Below, piece after piece: positions 35,201-45,150 of a DNA stretch of 64,000 bases (position 1 is the first letter of the stretch; the number at the start of each line of letters is the position of its first letter). The notes beneath the pieces were generated by a model. The model was not told the DNA's origin. It ran no database searches and saw only the letters and a list, made by a program, of their open reading frames with translations. Made by a program: the position numbers and the translations under genes. The DNA comes from Ctenosaura bakeri (Eukaryota > Chordata > Lepidosauria > Squamata > Iguanidae): the NCBI GenBank assembly GCA_948474755.1, contig CAOLHI010000420.1, positions 124,001 to 188,000 of the forward strand, in the 5' to 3' direction.

Positions 35201-36132
35201 TTCTCTCCTAATTGTCTCTTTAATTTGCTTGATTCTTTAATGCATAATCCTCTTACCACTGCCTTCATTGTATCCCACAATACATCTTGTGTTACTTCCT
35301 TATTGTTTATATCCCAAATTTCTTGCCACTCCTTCTCTATTTTATTTACTATCTCCTTATAATTAAATAACTTAGTATCCAGTCTCCACCTTTTTGCTTC
35401 TCTATAATTCCTTTTCATAGTTATATCCAAGTTCATCAGAGCATGATCTGTCACTTTTATTGTTTCAATTTCTGTATTTATTAATCTAGGTATCATATTC
35501 TTTGAAACAAAAATATAATCTATTCTTGAGTAATTTTTATGAACTGATGAATAATACGTATATTTCTTTTCTTCACCCTTTATTAGCCTCCAAACATCTA
35601 TCAGTTCATTTCTACTCACTAATTTATTCAAAATTGTTATATTATTATATCTATCTCTAATTGATGGATCTGATTTATCTTTCCATCTATCCATCACCAT
35701 ATTAAAATCACCTGCGATTATTGTATAGTCTCCTTTCATTTTTTTGATCTTATTAAATATTTCTTCATAAAACTCTTTTTGCTTTTCATTAGGTGCGTAA
35801 ATATTCATTATGCCATATGTTTCTCCATCTATTTCACCTTGTATAATTACATATCTACCTTTTTCATCTAACTCCACACTTGTTACAATGAAATTGCATC
35901 TTTTGGAAATTATTATTGCAACTCCTCTTGATTTGGATGTACCAAATGCTTCCTCATAAATGGCTACCCAGTTCAATCTAAGCTCATTTTTTTTATCTCT
36001 TTTTCCATGTGTTTCTTGTAAAAAAATTATATCGGCCTTATCTTTTTTTAATATCGATTCTATCCTTTTTCTCTTTATTATTGACCCCAAACCTTTCACA
36101 TTCAATGTTGATATTCTCAATCTATTCTCCAT
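32300..36132 (-). pseudogene. L1 ORF2 endonuclease-reverse transcriptase, frameshifted
   Basis: ORF2p nicks target DNA and reverse transcribes the L1 RNA. Segment 36132-34978 (384 aa) is the AP-like endonuclease: N11 (STLNVKG), E40 (LQETHG), GDFNMV, RIDYIFVSK and TDHALMNLD. Segment 34887-33856 is the reverse transcriptase: YRPISLIN, ALDIFKAFD, GTRQGCPLSP, and the FADD active site at 34036-34047. Segment 33709-32300 is the C-terminal domain with a C-X3-C-X7-H-X4-C knuckle near 32705-32757. The first two segments share a frame but are separated by about 90 bp read in another frame, consistent with two offsetting small indels near an A-run at 34981-34989 and near 34900. A third indel near 33870 shifts the last segment. 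Start chosen at MENRLRIST, where EN spacing matches the family. Confidence 0.93.
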
Positions 36133-36414
36133 TTTTCATATTTTGAATTTTCTAATCCCACTCCCCATTGGCTCTTTAATGTGATGGTGCTCCCCTTCCC
36201 CTTCCCTTCCCCCCCCCCACTCCCCTCCCCCTTCCCGCCCTCCCCTCCCCTCCCCACACAAACATTTCTCCCCCTCTTCCTCCAAAGCGCTTCTGCCTTG
36301 GAAACGACCAGCCATGGTCCTGGGGGGGGGGTGAAGGTATGCCAACTCCCGGCATAGAGACCAATACCCTCTCCCGATTTATTTTCTTTCCCATATTTTT
36401 TTTCCCTCTCTTCC
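36133..36414 (-). other. L1 inter-ORF G-rich spacer
   Basis: About 282 bp separate the ORF1 end from the ORF2 ATG. On the minus strand it contains several runs of four to ten G (plus-strand C runs at about 36205-36260) and on the plus strand a run of ten or more G near 36321-36331. The minus-strand G tract could fold as a G-quadruplex in the L1 RNA just upstream of ORF2. Confidence 0.7.
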
Positions 36415-37507
36415 TCAGCCTCTGTCCTTTCGTTTATCTCCCGAAGTCTTCTTCTTTGCTCCTCCTGTTGCTCCTCCCGCTGCTCCTTCTTCAGTTACTC
36501 CTCCCACTACTCCTTCCTCAGTTGCTCCTCCCGCTGCTCCTTCTTCAGTTGCTCCTCCCACTGCTCCTTCTTCCGCTCCTCCAACCGCACCTTCCTCTTC
36601 CTTTTCCTCTTGCTGGATCAGTTTCAGTTCTCTCAGGAGTTGCAATCCTTGTTCAAGAGAATTTATTCTGTGGTATTTGCCAGCATATTGGAATTTCAGA
36701 AAGATGGGATATCCCCAACTGTATCTTATCCCAACTCTCTGTAGAACTATGATGCAGGGTTTCATTTCCCTTCTCCAATTTTTTTGTTTCGCGGCATAAG
36801 TCATTATAAATTTCCACTGTGTTATCTCGATACTTCAATATTCCTGGATTCTTTCTAACAGCTCTCATCAAATCATCTTTCTTGTTGAAATTCGCAATTC
36901 TCATTATAATATCTCTGGGAATTATTCCTCTTCTTGCAGCTGACACACGATGAATTCTCTCTATGTCATAATCTTCCCATAAAATCTCAGGAACAATGCT
37001 TTTTAGCCATTTTAAAACTTCCTCTTTCAAGGATTTTTGACTTTGTTGTGGCTGCTCTGCGAATCCACGAATCCTCACATTGTTTCTTCTGTTCTGGTCT
37101 TGGAGCTGGATAATTTGTCTCTCTAACAAAGAAATCCTGCCATCATGTTGTGCTAGTCTGGTCTGCTGATTCCCTTGGGTTTTTTTTATATCATCCACTT
37201 TAAGGTCCAATGCTTTTAACTCCTGTGAGATTTTTTCCTGCAATTGCCCCATTTCTGCCCTTATATTAGATGTTATTGTAGTAACAAGAGCTTGATTAGA
37301 CTCTGTAATAAGCTTGTGTATAAAAGTTTTTATCTCTTCATTAGCTCCGTTCGCAGCTTTCTTCGCCGCCATTTTAATGACTTTTTCGTCTCCGTTAGAG
37401 TTTAAGTTTATATTTTCAAAATCTCTAACTAGACGATTATATGTTTTATCTGTTGCTGTAGGTCGCTTCCAAACAGGGTGTTTATAGACCTTTTTTTTTG
37501 GCGGCAT
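36415..37507 (-). pseudogene. L1 ORF1 RNA-binding protein, frameshifted
   Basis: ORF1p is the trimeric nucleic-acid chaperone of the L1 particle. The frame from 37507 (MPPKKKVYKHP) has a basic N-terminus, then a heptad-rich coiled coil (EKISQELKALDLKVDDIKK, SLLERQIIQLQDQN). It continues into NNVRIRGFAE, typical of the L1 RRM-like domain, and ERIHRVSAARR and IMRIANFNKKDDLMRA. That frame drifts off after about residue 255. The expected C-terminal domain (YSWGYPIFLKFQY, INSLEQGLQLLREL) continues in the frame of 36804-36415, so one small indel lies near 36780 at a T-run. The second frame ends in a repetitive Glu/Gly/Ala tail. Confidence 0.9.
36440..36600 (-). repeat. degenerate tandem repeat in ORF1 tail
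   Basis: On the plus strand, units of about 27-30 bp built on GCTCCTCCC(A/G)CTGCTCC and TTCTTCAGTT repeat about five times. On the minus strand they encode GGATEEGAAGGATEEG-like peptide repeats at the C-terminus of ORF1. Mammalian ORF1p has no equivalent tail that I know of. Confidence 0.75.
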
Positions 37508-37785
37508 ATATCTCAAGGACCACAAAGGGGGAAAAAAAAAAATGTTTTGCTTTCAGTCCGTTTCAACAGTTATTTGCAGTTTAAACAGAGTCTTTTATTT
37601 TCCCTCCAGTTGGAGAAGAATCGAAACCAATCCACTATCTTATCTTACATTCTTTCCCACATTATTCAATTAATTACTCACATTCTTTCTTTGTTTTGAA
37701 AAAGGCTTCTGAAATTATTTTATAATCATCTGTTCCGGGAGTCGAATATTTAGCCTCTCTCTGCCATCGTAGTTGGCTCCTCCCC
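37508..37785 (-). promoter_or_regulatory. L1 5'UTR / internal promoter
   Basis: The element starts on the minus strand with G-rich GGAGGAGCC, followed within about 20 bp by CTACGATGGCAGAG. The latter resembles the YY1 site (core ATGGC) found near position +10 of primate L1. The rest is A/T-rich with polypyrimidine stretches. At 278 bp it is shorter than the roughly 900-bp human L1 5'UTR. Promoter function is inferred from position only. Confidence 0.6.
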
Positions 37786-37801
37786 CCATCACCATATCTC
37801 C
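37786..37801. repeat. L1 target duplication, right
   Basis: CCATCACCATATCTCC is identical to 31839-31854 and is followed by AAGACGTCAT, the presumed original downstream sequence. Confidence 0.92.
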
Positions 37802-37937
37802 AAGACGTCATAACGATTAGTTCCAATGTGAGTAAATTCTCTCAATCAGTTATTGAATGAGTCAACTCACAGATAAATCCCATTAATCCACTGGGTTTAT
37901 TCTAATTGGGACTAAAAATAGGATTCACGTTATTTAC

Positions 37938-38075
37938 TTGTTGAATTTATATCCCACCTTTCTCCTAAACAGAACCCATGGATGCCCACAACATGAATGT
38001 TGAAAAAGTGAATGAATTAAAACTTAGTAACAAAAGGTTTTGAAAAATAATTAAATGAGATTCAGTATTAAAACA
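37938..38075 (-). repeat. L2-type tail fragment
   Basis: AATTTATATCCCACCTTTCTCC then ACAGAACCCATGGATGCCCAC and an A-rich stretch form a reversed L2-type 3' end. Confidence 0.55.
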
Positions 38076-39186
38076 CCAATACTTTAATAAAATGTAGAAT
38101 CTTTAAAAAACAAAACAAAGCAAAAAATATTAACATAGAAAGTTTATTTTGGAATCTAAATTATATTATACCATCAGTGTGCAGGCATTTGAGATGGAGA
38201 TACATTTAAAAATTCTTTGAAGTCTCAAAAATTTTCAGAATATATATGGAAGAGCTACAGAGTTTGGAATCAATATACAGTGGGACTGGCAAGGAACCCT
38301 ATTTTGGTGAGTTAGTCTGTTGAATTTGTTATCTGTAGTTGGCAGGAGGCATACTTCTTCTGCCACTGCCATGGTATGCTTTGCCAAAATTGTTTGCATT
38401 TTGCAGGAGCAGAAACACTGGATCCAGAATAAGGCATGCAAAAATAAATCAGTTTATTAAACATAAGCGCATTTGCTTGGCTTTTGAAGGCCAAGTTTAT
38501 TTTGAGAACAAAAACTCATTTGCTTGATACAAAATTCAGATTCTTTTTTAATATACAATTTCCACCCTGGTCTCAGTTATGTTTCCAAACTTCAAATAGC
38601 TGGACATCATATCCAAAGAGCTCCTTTGTCTAGTGCCAAAAAAAAACTTGTGCTAGCCTGTTGTATTTTTTTTTTAATTTTGAAGAGCTGGTTGCCATTT
38701 GGCAGTAGCACAAATAGCTTTTGTCAGTCTCGAAAACATTGTGCCATACGGTGTTGCAAATGGATGAATGGGCGTGCACTGCAGATTGACGAGACTGTCT
38801 GAAGCCCACCTAGACTCCACTTTGCATCCTCACATGTACCTTTGGCCCTGTGCACACTACAAATGGACGTATCTATAATGCCTATATCTGTGGAATCCTC
38901 CCTTTTTCACATCTGCCCCTCGTCTATGCTGAGTTCTGATTTTTTTTAAATGGGAAGAGATCCAATCTATTATTGGCATATATATTTTTTCAAATCTATG
39001 TGTGTTATGTGCTTTCCCTCATTGACTAAAGCAGGAGTGGGTAATTGTTATGGGCTAGGGGCTGCATTGGCCAGCCAAGCAACCTGAATTTCCCACTGTA
39101 CACCCTGCCTGCTCCCTACTGTCCTCCAGTGCCTTGGACTAAAGCATGCTTAAGAGCTGTTTTGCATGCATTTGAAATATGCCCAC
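38076..39186. other. unassigned sequence
   Basis: A faint family B terminus (GGCCCTGTGCACACTAC, 38845-38861) with TATCTGTGGAATCC nearby can be seen. Otherwise nothing was classified. The opposing frames at 38235-38527 look random. Confidence 0.4.
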
Positions 39187-40715
39187 TGTTATGGCCCTGT
39201 ACCCCCAGAAGATTGATATGGTTTAATTGGCAAATATTATTTAATTGACACTGTGTTAGTTGGTATTGATATAAAATGGAATGGGTGACTGAAAGCTGGA
39301 AAGAGGAAAATTATTGATTGTAAATGTGAGATTGCAAGGCAGGTTAGCCCACAACCCCTCTAGGCACAACCAAAGTAATTGTCAGTCAGATTACAAGGCA
39401 ACACTGGAGATAATAGGCTTACACCGAAGATGGACATCTCTGTGTAGAAAAGGGAAGTTCTCACCAAACAGTATTGTTTCAACTCTGTTCCCTTACACCT
39501 GGATGTTTCTCTGTATTGTCTCCCAAACCTCTTCACAATACAGAGCTATTACGATAGCCACCAACCCTTTGTTATGTAGACACTGAGACTATTAACAACA
39601 TCTGGACTCCATCGTCTGTGTTGCAACTCCCATTGTCCACTCAGCTGGGAGAGTTGTTCACACCCATACCCACATTGTAGTTTTGGGGTATAAAAACTCT
39701 CAGTTTTGAGTGGTTCTGCGCAATCTCTTACCTTGCTGAATGCCATGCTGTTGCCTAGATTTCTGAATGAGAACTATCCTTTGGTGCCTGTCTAAGCCAC
39801 ATCACCACTTTTCCTCACTTCTCTCCAGACTGGCAATTATCACTCAAACCCTAAAATTCCTTTTTCCACAACTTTCCCCCCTTTTGCTTTGGTTAGAATC
39901 ATAGAATCACGGGGTCATAGAGTTGGAAGAGATCCAGCGGCCATCGAGTCCAACCCCCTGCTATGCAGGAACACACATCAAAGCATTTCCAACAGTTGGC
40001 CATCCAGCCTCTGCTTAAAAACCTCCAAAGAAGGAGACTCAACCACACTCCAAGGCAGTATATTCCACTACTGGACAGCTCTGACCGTCAGGAAGTTCTT
40101 CCTGAGGTTCAAGTGGAATCTCCTTTCCTGCAGCTTGAATCCATTGCTCCTTGTCCCAGTCTCTGGAGCGGTAGAGAATAAGCCTGCTCCCTCCTCAACA
40201 TGACATCCTTTTAAATATTTAAATATGGCTATCATGTCCCCTCTTAACCTTCTCTTCTGCAGACTAAACATACCCAGCTCTCTAAGGAATTCTTCATAGG
40301 GCATGGCTTCCAGACCCCTCACCATTTTGGTCGCCCTCCTCTGGACACGTTCCAGCTTGTCGACATCCTTCTTGAATTGAGGTGTCCAGAACTGGACACA
40401 GTATTCCAAATAAGGCCTAACCAATGCAGAATAGAGTGGTACCATTACCTTAGTAATGGTTAGTCCTTGTGTGAGTGCATGAGTGCTTGGATCTTTTGCG
40501 TGTGTGTGTGTGAATTTCTCAGTAAAACACACTTTTAGTTTACATTTTGGCCAGTTCTTTCCTGCAAGACCCCATAAACATCGGTGGGAAATCTTGTTAA
40601 ATGACCCCCCCCTCTCTCAGGCCTCCTAATTTTGGGGCTAATTAATTCCCCATTGTTATATGGAGATATTGGCATCATGGGTGAACCCCTAAGTCAGTCA
40701 CATTTTGGTATAACA
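39187..40715 (+). mobile_element. LTR copy 2, split by CR1
   Basis: It begins TGTTATGGCC and ends TTGGTATAACA, giving matched TGTTAT/ATAACA termini. A TATAAAA box lies at 39689-39695, and an AGTAAA-type signal follows the CR1 insertion. Without the CR1 the length is about 962 bp, collinear with 4811-5788. The flanking five bases differ (CCCAC and CCGTT). The right flank could therefore be internal element sequence, but no coding region follows. No restored sequence is implied. Confidence 0.78.
39897..40456 (-). pseudogene. CR1 LINE reverse transcriptase C-terminus
   Basis: This is a 560-bp, 5'-truncated CR1 in the minus orientation. The long open frame carries the conserved CR1 C-terminal blocks: [45 protein letters not shown], and [14 protein letters not shown]. 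An in-frame stop at 40068-40070 precedes the last coding block (WNIL.. read past it). The 3' end shows the ATTCTATG-type terminal repeat (plus strand GAATCATAGAATC at 39896-39908). TGGTTAG at 39890-39896 recurs at 40457-40463, a likely 7-bp target duplication within the LTR. Confidence 0.9.
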
Positions 40716-42887
40716 CCGTTCTTTTGGGCACCAGGGATCTGGAGAAATCTTACTAAATTACTCTTTCTCAAAGAAATAGATTATCCTCTTGTCAGAATCA
40801 GACGGTACAGCAAGACCCTGTTATTCCCCATTAGATTACTCCCTCCCACCACAAGAATGAGGCAACGAGCAACACTTGCTTGGTAGTTTGTTTTTGATTG
40901 CAAACTTCATAAACTGTCTGGTTGCAAAACTAGTTTCTTTTACTTTTTCGCAGATGCCTGTAGTATCCACAAAAGGATGGGCTGATTGATTGAAAGAGTG
41001 TAGACAGCCCTTCCTAAGCAATGTAGTAGATTTACACAGCAATAAGCATTCTTGGAAAGATGGGAAATCTCTTGTGATGAAAAATATCTCTCAGGAGAGG
41101 AAAACTGGGATCCTTAATACACACACAGTCATTTTGTCATCAGGTCTCTTATTTGGGAACAGATATTGATCCTCTTGTGATAAGAAACTGGCCGATAAAA
41201 ACACTGGATGCCTTACTATTGTTATCTATGTTTGTTTGAACAGCTGAGAATTTACCCCACATGGGCCTCATTTTATTAAGTATTGCCAGGTGTTTAGAGA
41301 TTGCTTAGCATGGGAGAAATCTGAATGGAATGGCCTAAGAAGATGGCTAGACCACGTTTAGGCAATAACGTTCCTAGAAATGCTGATGTATGAGCTCAAA
41401 GCAGCCAGACAAGATAATTTTCCAGTCTATTATTTTTATTTCCTGCCTATAATTTTTGCAAATAATGATTCTTCACCATATGGCCTACCAACCCAACACA
41501 TGCAGCACTGGAGGAGCAATTGAGAGGTGTTGCCTTCATCTTCATTCATAAATGGAAGCGTAACTCTGAATAGCTTTGTAGATCTCCAAACTATCTCTTT
41601 CCAGCTATCTTTTGTCACCTCCTTGCTCCCCAGATTCTTGTGATCCTCTCTGTTTTTTTCTTCCCTTATTAAGTTGTATGATGCTATACTCTTGAAAATA
41701 ATGCCATCAATTTTATCTTTTAAAAAAAAATTGTTTTTGTTGTTGTTGTTGTTGCTGTTGTTGTTGTTGTTGTGGTTCCTCATTCTGACACACAGGAAAG
41801 ATGAAAATATGGATGTCAATATTTATGTGCATCATTCAAATGTGCACTTTTTTCTCTAGATGCTTCCTCAGCCACCTGTTAATACAAGGATTGCAACTTG
41901 CATTCATCTGCCTGCAGACAACATAAAACATGTGGACCAGGGAAAGTTTGTTGGGTCTTGGACTGAAATTGGTTTTCTTATACATTGCTCATGCTGTCTT
42001 ACAGGGAGGAAGCCATATGAAATTGAAAGGAAGTAAATGCATAGGATTAGGCTGCACGATAGGTTTTGTGTATTTAGTTGATAAAACTGAATGTAATCAT
42101 TTTGGTGAGACAGTACAATGGATAAACTGTAGGATGACTGAGGTTTGTTGTCCCCAGGCTGTAATGAATAGGAATACGATTATAACCTGTATATTATTAT
42201 GTACGATAGACAACCCATTCAACACCATATGTATAGTCAAAGGGAAGCTTTAACAGCTGCAAAATTAGTTTGTCAATAGTTTCACATGCTTCAGTTAGCA
42301 GAAAACGTACCTTCCTGGAAGAGTTAACCGTTTTTTTCCCCTTGCATTACCCACACATTTGTGATTTGCATCTGAAATTCATTTATTTTCCCTGTCTCTA
42401 TATGTGTATACATTAAAATGATATGCCATCTGGTTGTCTGTTCAGTTCTGTGAAAAGATGACAGCTCTAAAATACAGTATCATGAGAGGTGCTAACCGTG
42501 GCCAGCATCCATTGGTTTCGGCATGAGCAACATTTCTTCAGATGAAACCACAGTTTCCTAAAAAATAGTTTTTGACCTATTCAGTTAAAAGATATGGCTT
42601 GTGTCAAATGCTCCTGTGCTGGAAAAAAAACAAAAACAAAAAACACTTCAGGGCATGTTTGGATATAGTGCTAAGCCACTGAAAACAAGCCATGGTGAAC
42701 CATGGCCTTCTTTATGACCCTTTCTGCTCTTTCCCAGTGTGGCCACAAAGACATCTGGTGCTTCTGCCTGTTTAGTGTATTGTGTGAAGTATAAACTGTG
42801 ATATGTATGAATGCATATATTTCTAGACAATTTCTTGTACGTAATGGTATTTCAAAGTAATGTATAACAAATAAAAAAGGAAAAATA
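40716..42887. other. unassigned sequence with (TTG)n
   Basis: A (TTG)n microsatellite lies at 41738-41773, after an A-run. The remaining 2.1 kb shows nothing recognisable. The Asn-rich and Leu-rich frames near 41436-41859 are readings of the microsatellite. Confidence 0.45.
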
Positions 42888-43492
42888 CAGTCATCACATT
42901 TACTGAAGTTGGTGGTACAGGACCTCCACAAAAGTGGAAAACCAACAAATATCAAAATGTGTGTGTTGAAGGGAAGGGGCCAAAGTATGGTGGGCAGAGT
43001 GGGCACCCAGGGTCCAAACCAGACAATTTTCTGCACTAGAGTGTTATAGCGTGATTATTCCACTTTCAATGTCCTATGGAATCCTGGGGTTTGCAGTTTA
43101 GGGAGTGGCTGGCCAGCCCCTTACTAAACTGCAAACCCCAGGATTCCATAGGACATTGAAAGTGGAATAATCACGCTATAACACTCTAGTGAGGAAAGGG
43201 CCCAGGTCAGGGAAAGAAGAGGGAAAAGGGATGTGTTAGCATGGTGGCATCAAGAGAGGGTTTTTGGTGCTGAGAAATCGGGGTGCAAGCTGTCTTTAGG
43301 CAGTGGCTGGTGGAGGAAGCAGGAGGACCAGAAGTAGGTTTTTAAAAGGCTACACAGTGTGATTGGAGCAGCTGCAAAGGAAGGTTCTCCCAGGAAAGAA
43401 ATGGTTGAGATTGGGGGCGGGGGCAAGTGTAGGAGAATTTGCAAATAATCAAATCTGTGGAAGTTGAACCCATAAATGTGAAGGGCAGACTG
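42888..43492. mobile_element. Tigger-like MITE carrying a nested MITE
   Basis: TA-flanked ends CAGTCATCACATTTACTGAA and AATGTGAAGGGCAGACTG. The interior (GGCAGTGGCTGGTGGAGGAA, AGTAGGTTTTTAAAAGGC, GGAAGGTTCTCCCAGG) is the reverse complement of the interior of 49872-50283. So the family occurs with its interior in both orientations between similar ends. It is interrupted by a family A-like palindrome at 43024-43202. Confidence 0.75.
43024..43202. mobile_element. palindromic MITE with perfect arms
   Basis: From ACTAGAGTGTTATAGCGTGA to GTTTGCAGTTTA the left arm is matched base for base by the right arm, about 66 bp with no mismatch that I can find. A loop of about 24 bp (GGGAGTGGCTGGCCAGCCCC) separates them. 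The right terminus GGAAAGGGCC is intact, and the left is less so (AATTTTCTGCAC). It belongs with families A and B by its core. Confidence 0.82.
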
Positions 43493-44223
43493 TAGTTAAT
43501 AATCATTAAAACATATCAAAATGCAAACATTCAAAATACAAAATATCAAATCAGGAGTGGGGAACTGTGTTGGGTCAGTGGGGCCATTTTTCTGCCCTGG
43601 CAGAAACCGAAAAAAAGTCAGAACAAAAATTCATGGATGTTGCTTCTAGTTTTGAAAAATGATGAGGTTTTTTAGAAAAAATATTAAACAGTGCCCGGAA
43701 GCCCTCTAGAGGCTTCTAGGAGAGGGAATTCTTTGAGAGGGACAGAAAAAGGCATCCCAAGGCGTTTGGAAGGGCTAAGAGATACAAGAACAGCCTTGAA
43801 GGGCTGCATGCAGGGCTGCAGTTTGCCTGTCCTGGAATAAAATAATCAATTGAAACAATTGTAAACTAAAAACAGTTTAAATCAGAGGTTTAAAACACAA
43901 GCCTCAAACAAGGCAGCACGGTCATTTCAATCACACTTGGGTGCCTAAAGCATGCCGGAGCACATGCCTCCCAAATACCAGATGAGAAGGCATGTCATGA
44001 TCTTAGAGAAGATTTGCTTCTCATTTGTTACCAGATCACTGTCTACAAGTAGCAGGGTGACCAGAGAGGTCTACATTGTGAACTGTAGTTACTGAAAATA
44101 AGCCTGCTTCTTAAACAGTAGTTTGAAGGTGGATTGTTTCCACTAACCATTGTTAAAATTAATGATAGTTCTGTTACTTAGATTCCTAACTTGGGTAGAT
44201 GTTATTGGTGTTGCTGTGATATA
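43493..44223. other. unassigned sequence
   Basis: Nothing classifiable was found. Confidence 0.45.
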
Positions 44224-44401
44224 GGCCATTTCCACACTAGTCTGTTATAGCGCTGTTATTCCACTTTAAATCCTATGGAATCCTGGGGTTTGCAGTTTAG
44301 GGAGGGGTTGGCCAGCTCCTCACTAAACTGCAAACCTCACTATTCCATAGGAGGTTAAAAGTGGAATAATAGCACTATAACAAGCTAGTGTGGAAATGGC
44401 C
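44224..44401. mobile_element. family A palindromic MITE
   Basis: The ends are GGCCATTTCCACACTAGTCT and AGCTAGTGTGGAAATGGCC. The arms contain GTTATAGCGCTGTTATTCC and AATAATAGCACTATAAC, with a GGAATCCTGGGGTTTGCAG block on the left and its weakened complement on the right. 178 bp. The loop is similar to that at 43024-43202 (GGGGTTGGCCAGCTCC). Confidence 0.85.
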
Positions 44402-44745
44402 AGAGGCTGAACACTAAACTTTAGGCAAGCTAACTGTTTAGATTAGTAGCACCTACAATGGGCTTTCTTAACTTGGCGGCATCTTGATGTGTTGGACCAC
44501 ATCTAGATATGATAACTGTTATCCCTAGAGGGCCTGGGTAATTGGCTTGGCTGGGCAAGGAAGATGGGGATTGTTTTCTACTATATCAGGACAACCCCAG
44601 GTTGAGAAATTTATTCAGAGGTTTATACCAGAGCATACTGCATATATTTAAGTTTATGACAGGGACGATCCATAGTCTGATGGGGAGGGCAGAATACCTG
44701 GCCCCCAGATGTCAGGGTGAGGTGCAGCTCTTAACAATGCAGTCT

Positions 44746-45150
44746 AGTAGTTAGAGCATTGGACTAGGAATAACTGTCGGAGACTTAGGCCATTTCCACA
44801 CTACACTGTTATAGTGCTATTGTTCAACTTTTAACATCCTGTGGAATTCTGGGATTTGCAGTTTAGGGAGGGGCCTTTAGAATTCTCAGCCAGAGAGCTC
44901 TTTGGGCTCAGTAACCTACAAATCCCTGAATTCCACAGGATGTTGAAAGTAGAATGATAGCACTGTAACAGTGTCGTGTGGAAATGGCCTTGGATTCAGA
45001 TCTGTGGTCCAACCAAGAAACTCCCTGTGGGTGAGTTAAGACCATTCAATATCCTTCAGTCTAACCTACCTTAGAAGGTTCTTGTGAAGCTACAATAGAT
45101 GAGAACCATATATAACTGTGCACTAGAAAAGGAGGCAAAGTAAAATCTAA
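44746..45150 (+). repeat. tRNA SINE split by a MITE
   Basis: The head AGTCTAGTAGTTAGAGCATT, with GGACTAGGAATAACTG, is a tRNA-like A-box region ending at 44787. After the MITE it resumes TTGGATTCAGATCTGTGG, CAGTCTAACCTACCTTAGAA, GGTTCTTGTGAAGCTAC. This is the family of 15925-16148. Confidence 0.65.
44788..44989. mobile_element. family A MITE nested in a SINE
   Basis: The ends are GGCCATTTCCACACTACACT and GTGTCGTGTGGAAATGGCC; 202 bp. Flanks are TTA on the left and TTG on the right, a near-duplication. The longer middle section (AATTCTCAGCCAGAGAGCTC, GGGCTCAGTAACCTACAAA) is shared with 22344-22506 and 63044-63245. That defines a subfamily with an asymmetric centre. Confidence 0.85.

Larger units (their letters stand above)
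31855..37785 (-). mobile_element. near-full-length L1 retrotransposon
   Basis: A 5.9 kb LINE-1 lies on the minus strand, from its 5' end at 37785 to a poly(A) tail (T-rich at 31855-31885 on the plus strand). It is bounded by a perfect 16-bp duplication. In order it has a 5'UTR of about 278 bp, ORF1 (37507 to about 36415), a G-rich spacer, ORF2 (36132-32300) and a 3'UTR of about 445 bp. The intact duplication and complete 5' end argue for a fairly recent insertion. Frameshifts in both ORFs make this copy non-autonomous. Its strong A-richness on the coding strand is typical of L1. Confidence 0.93.

Noticed and set aside
36339..36752. 137-codon Leu/Pro-rich plus-strand ORF
   Set aside because: It is the antisense reading of the repetitive ORF1 tail and G-rich spacer of the minus-strand L1.
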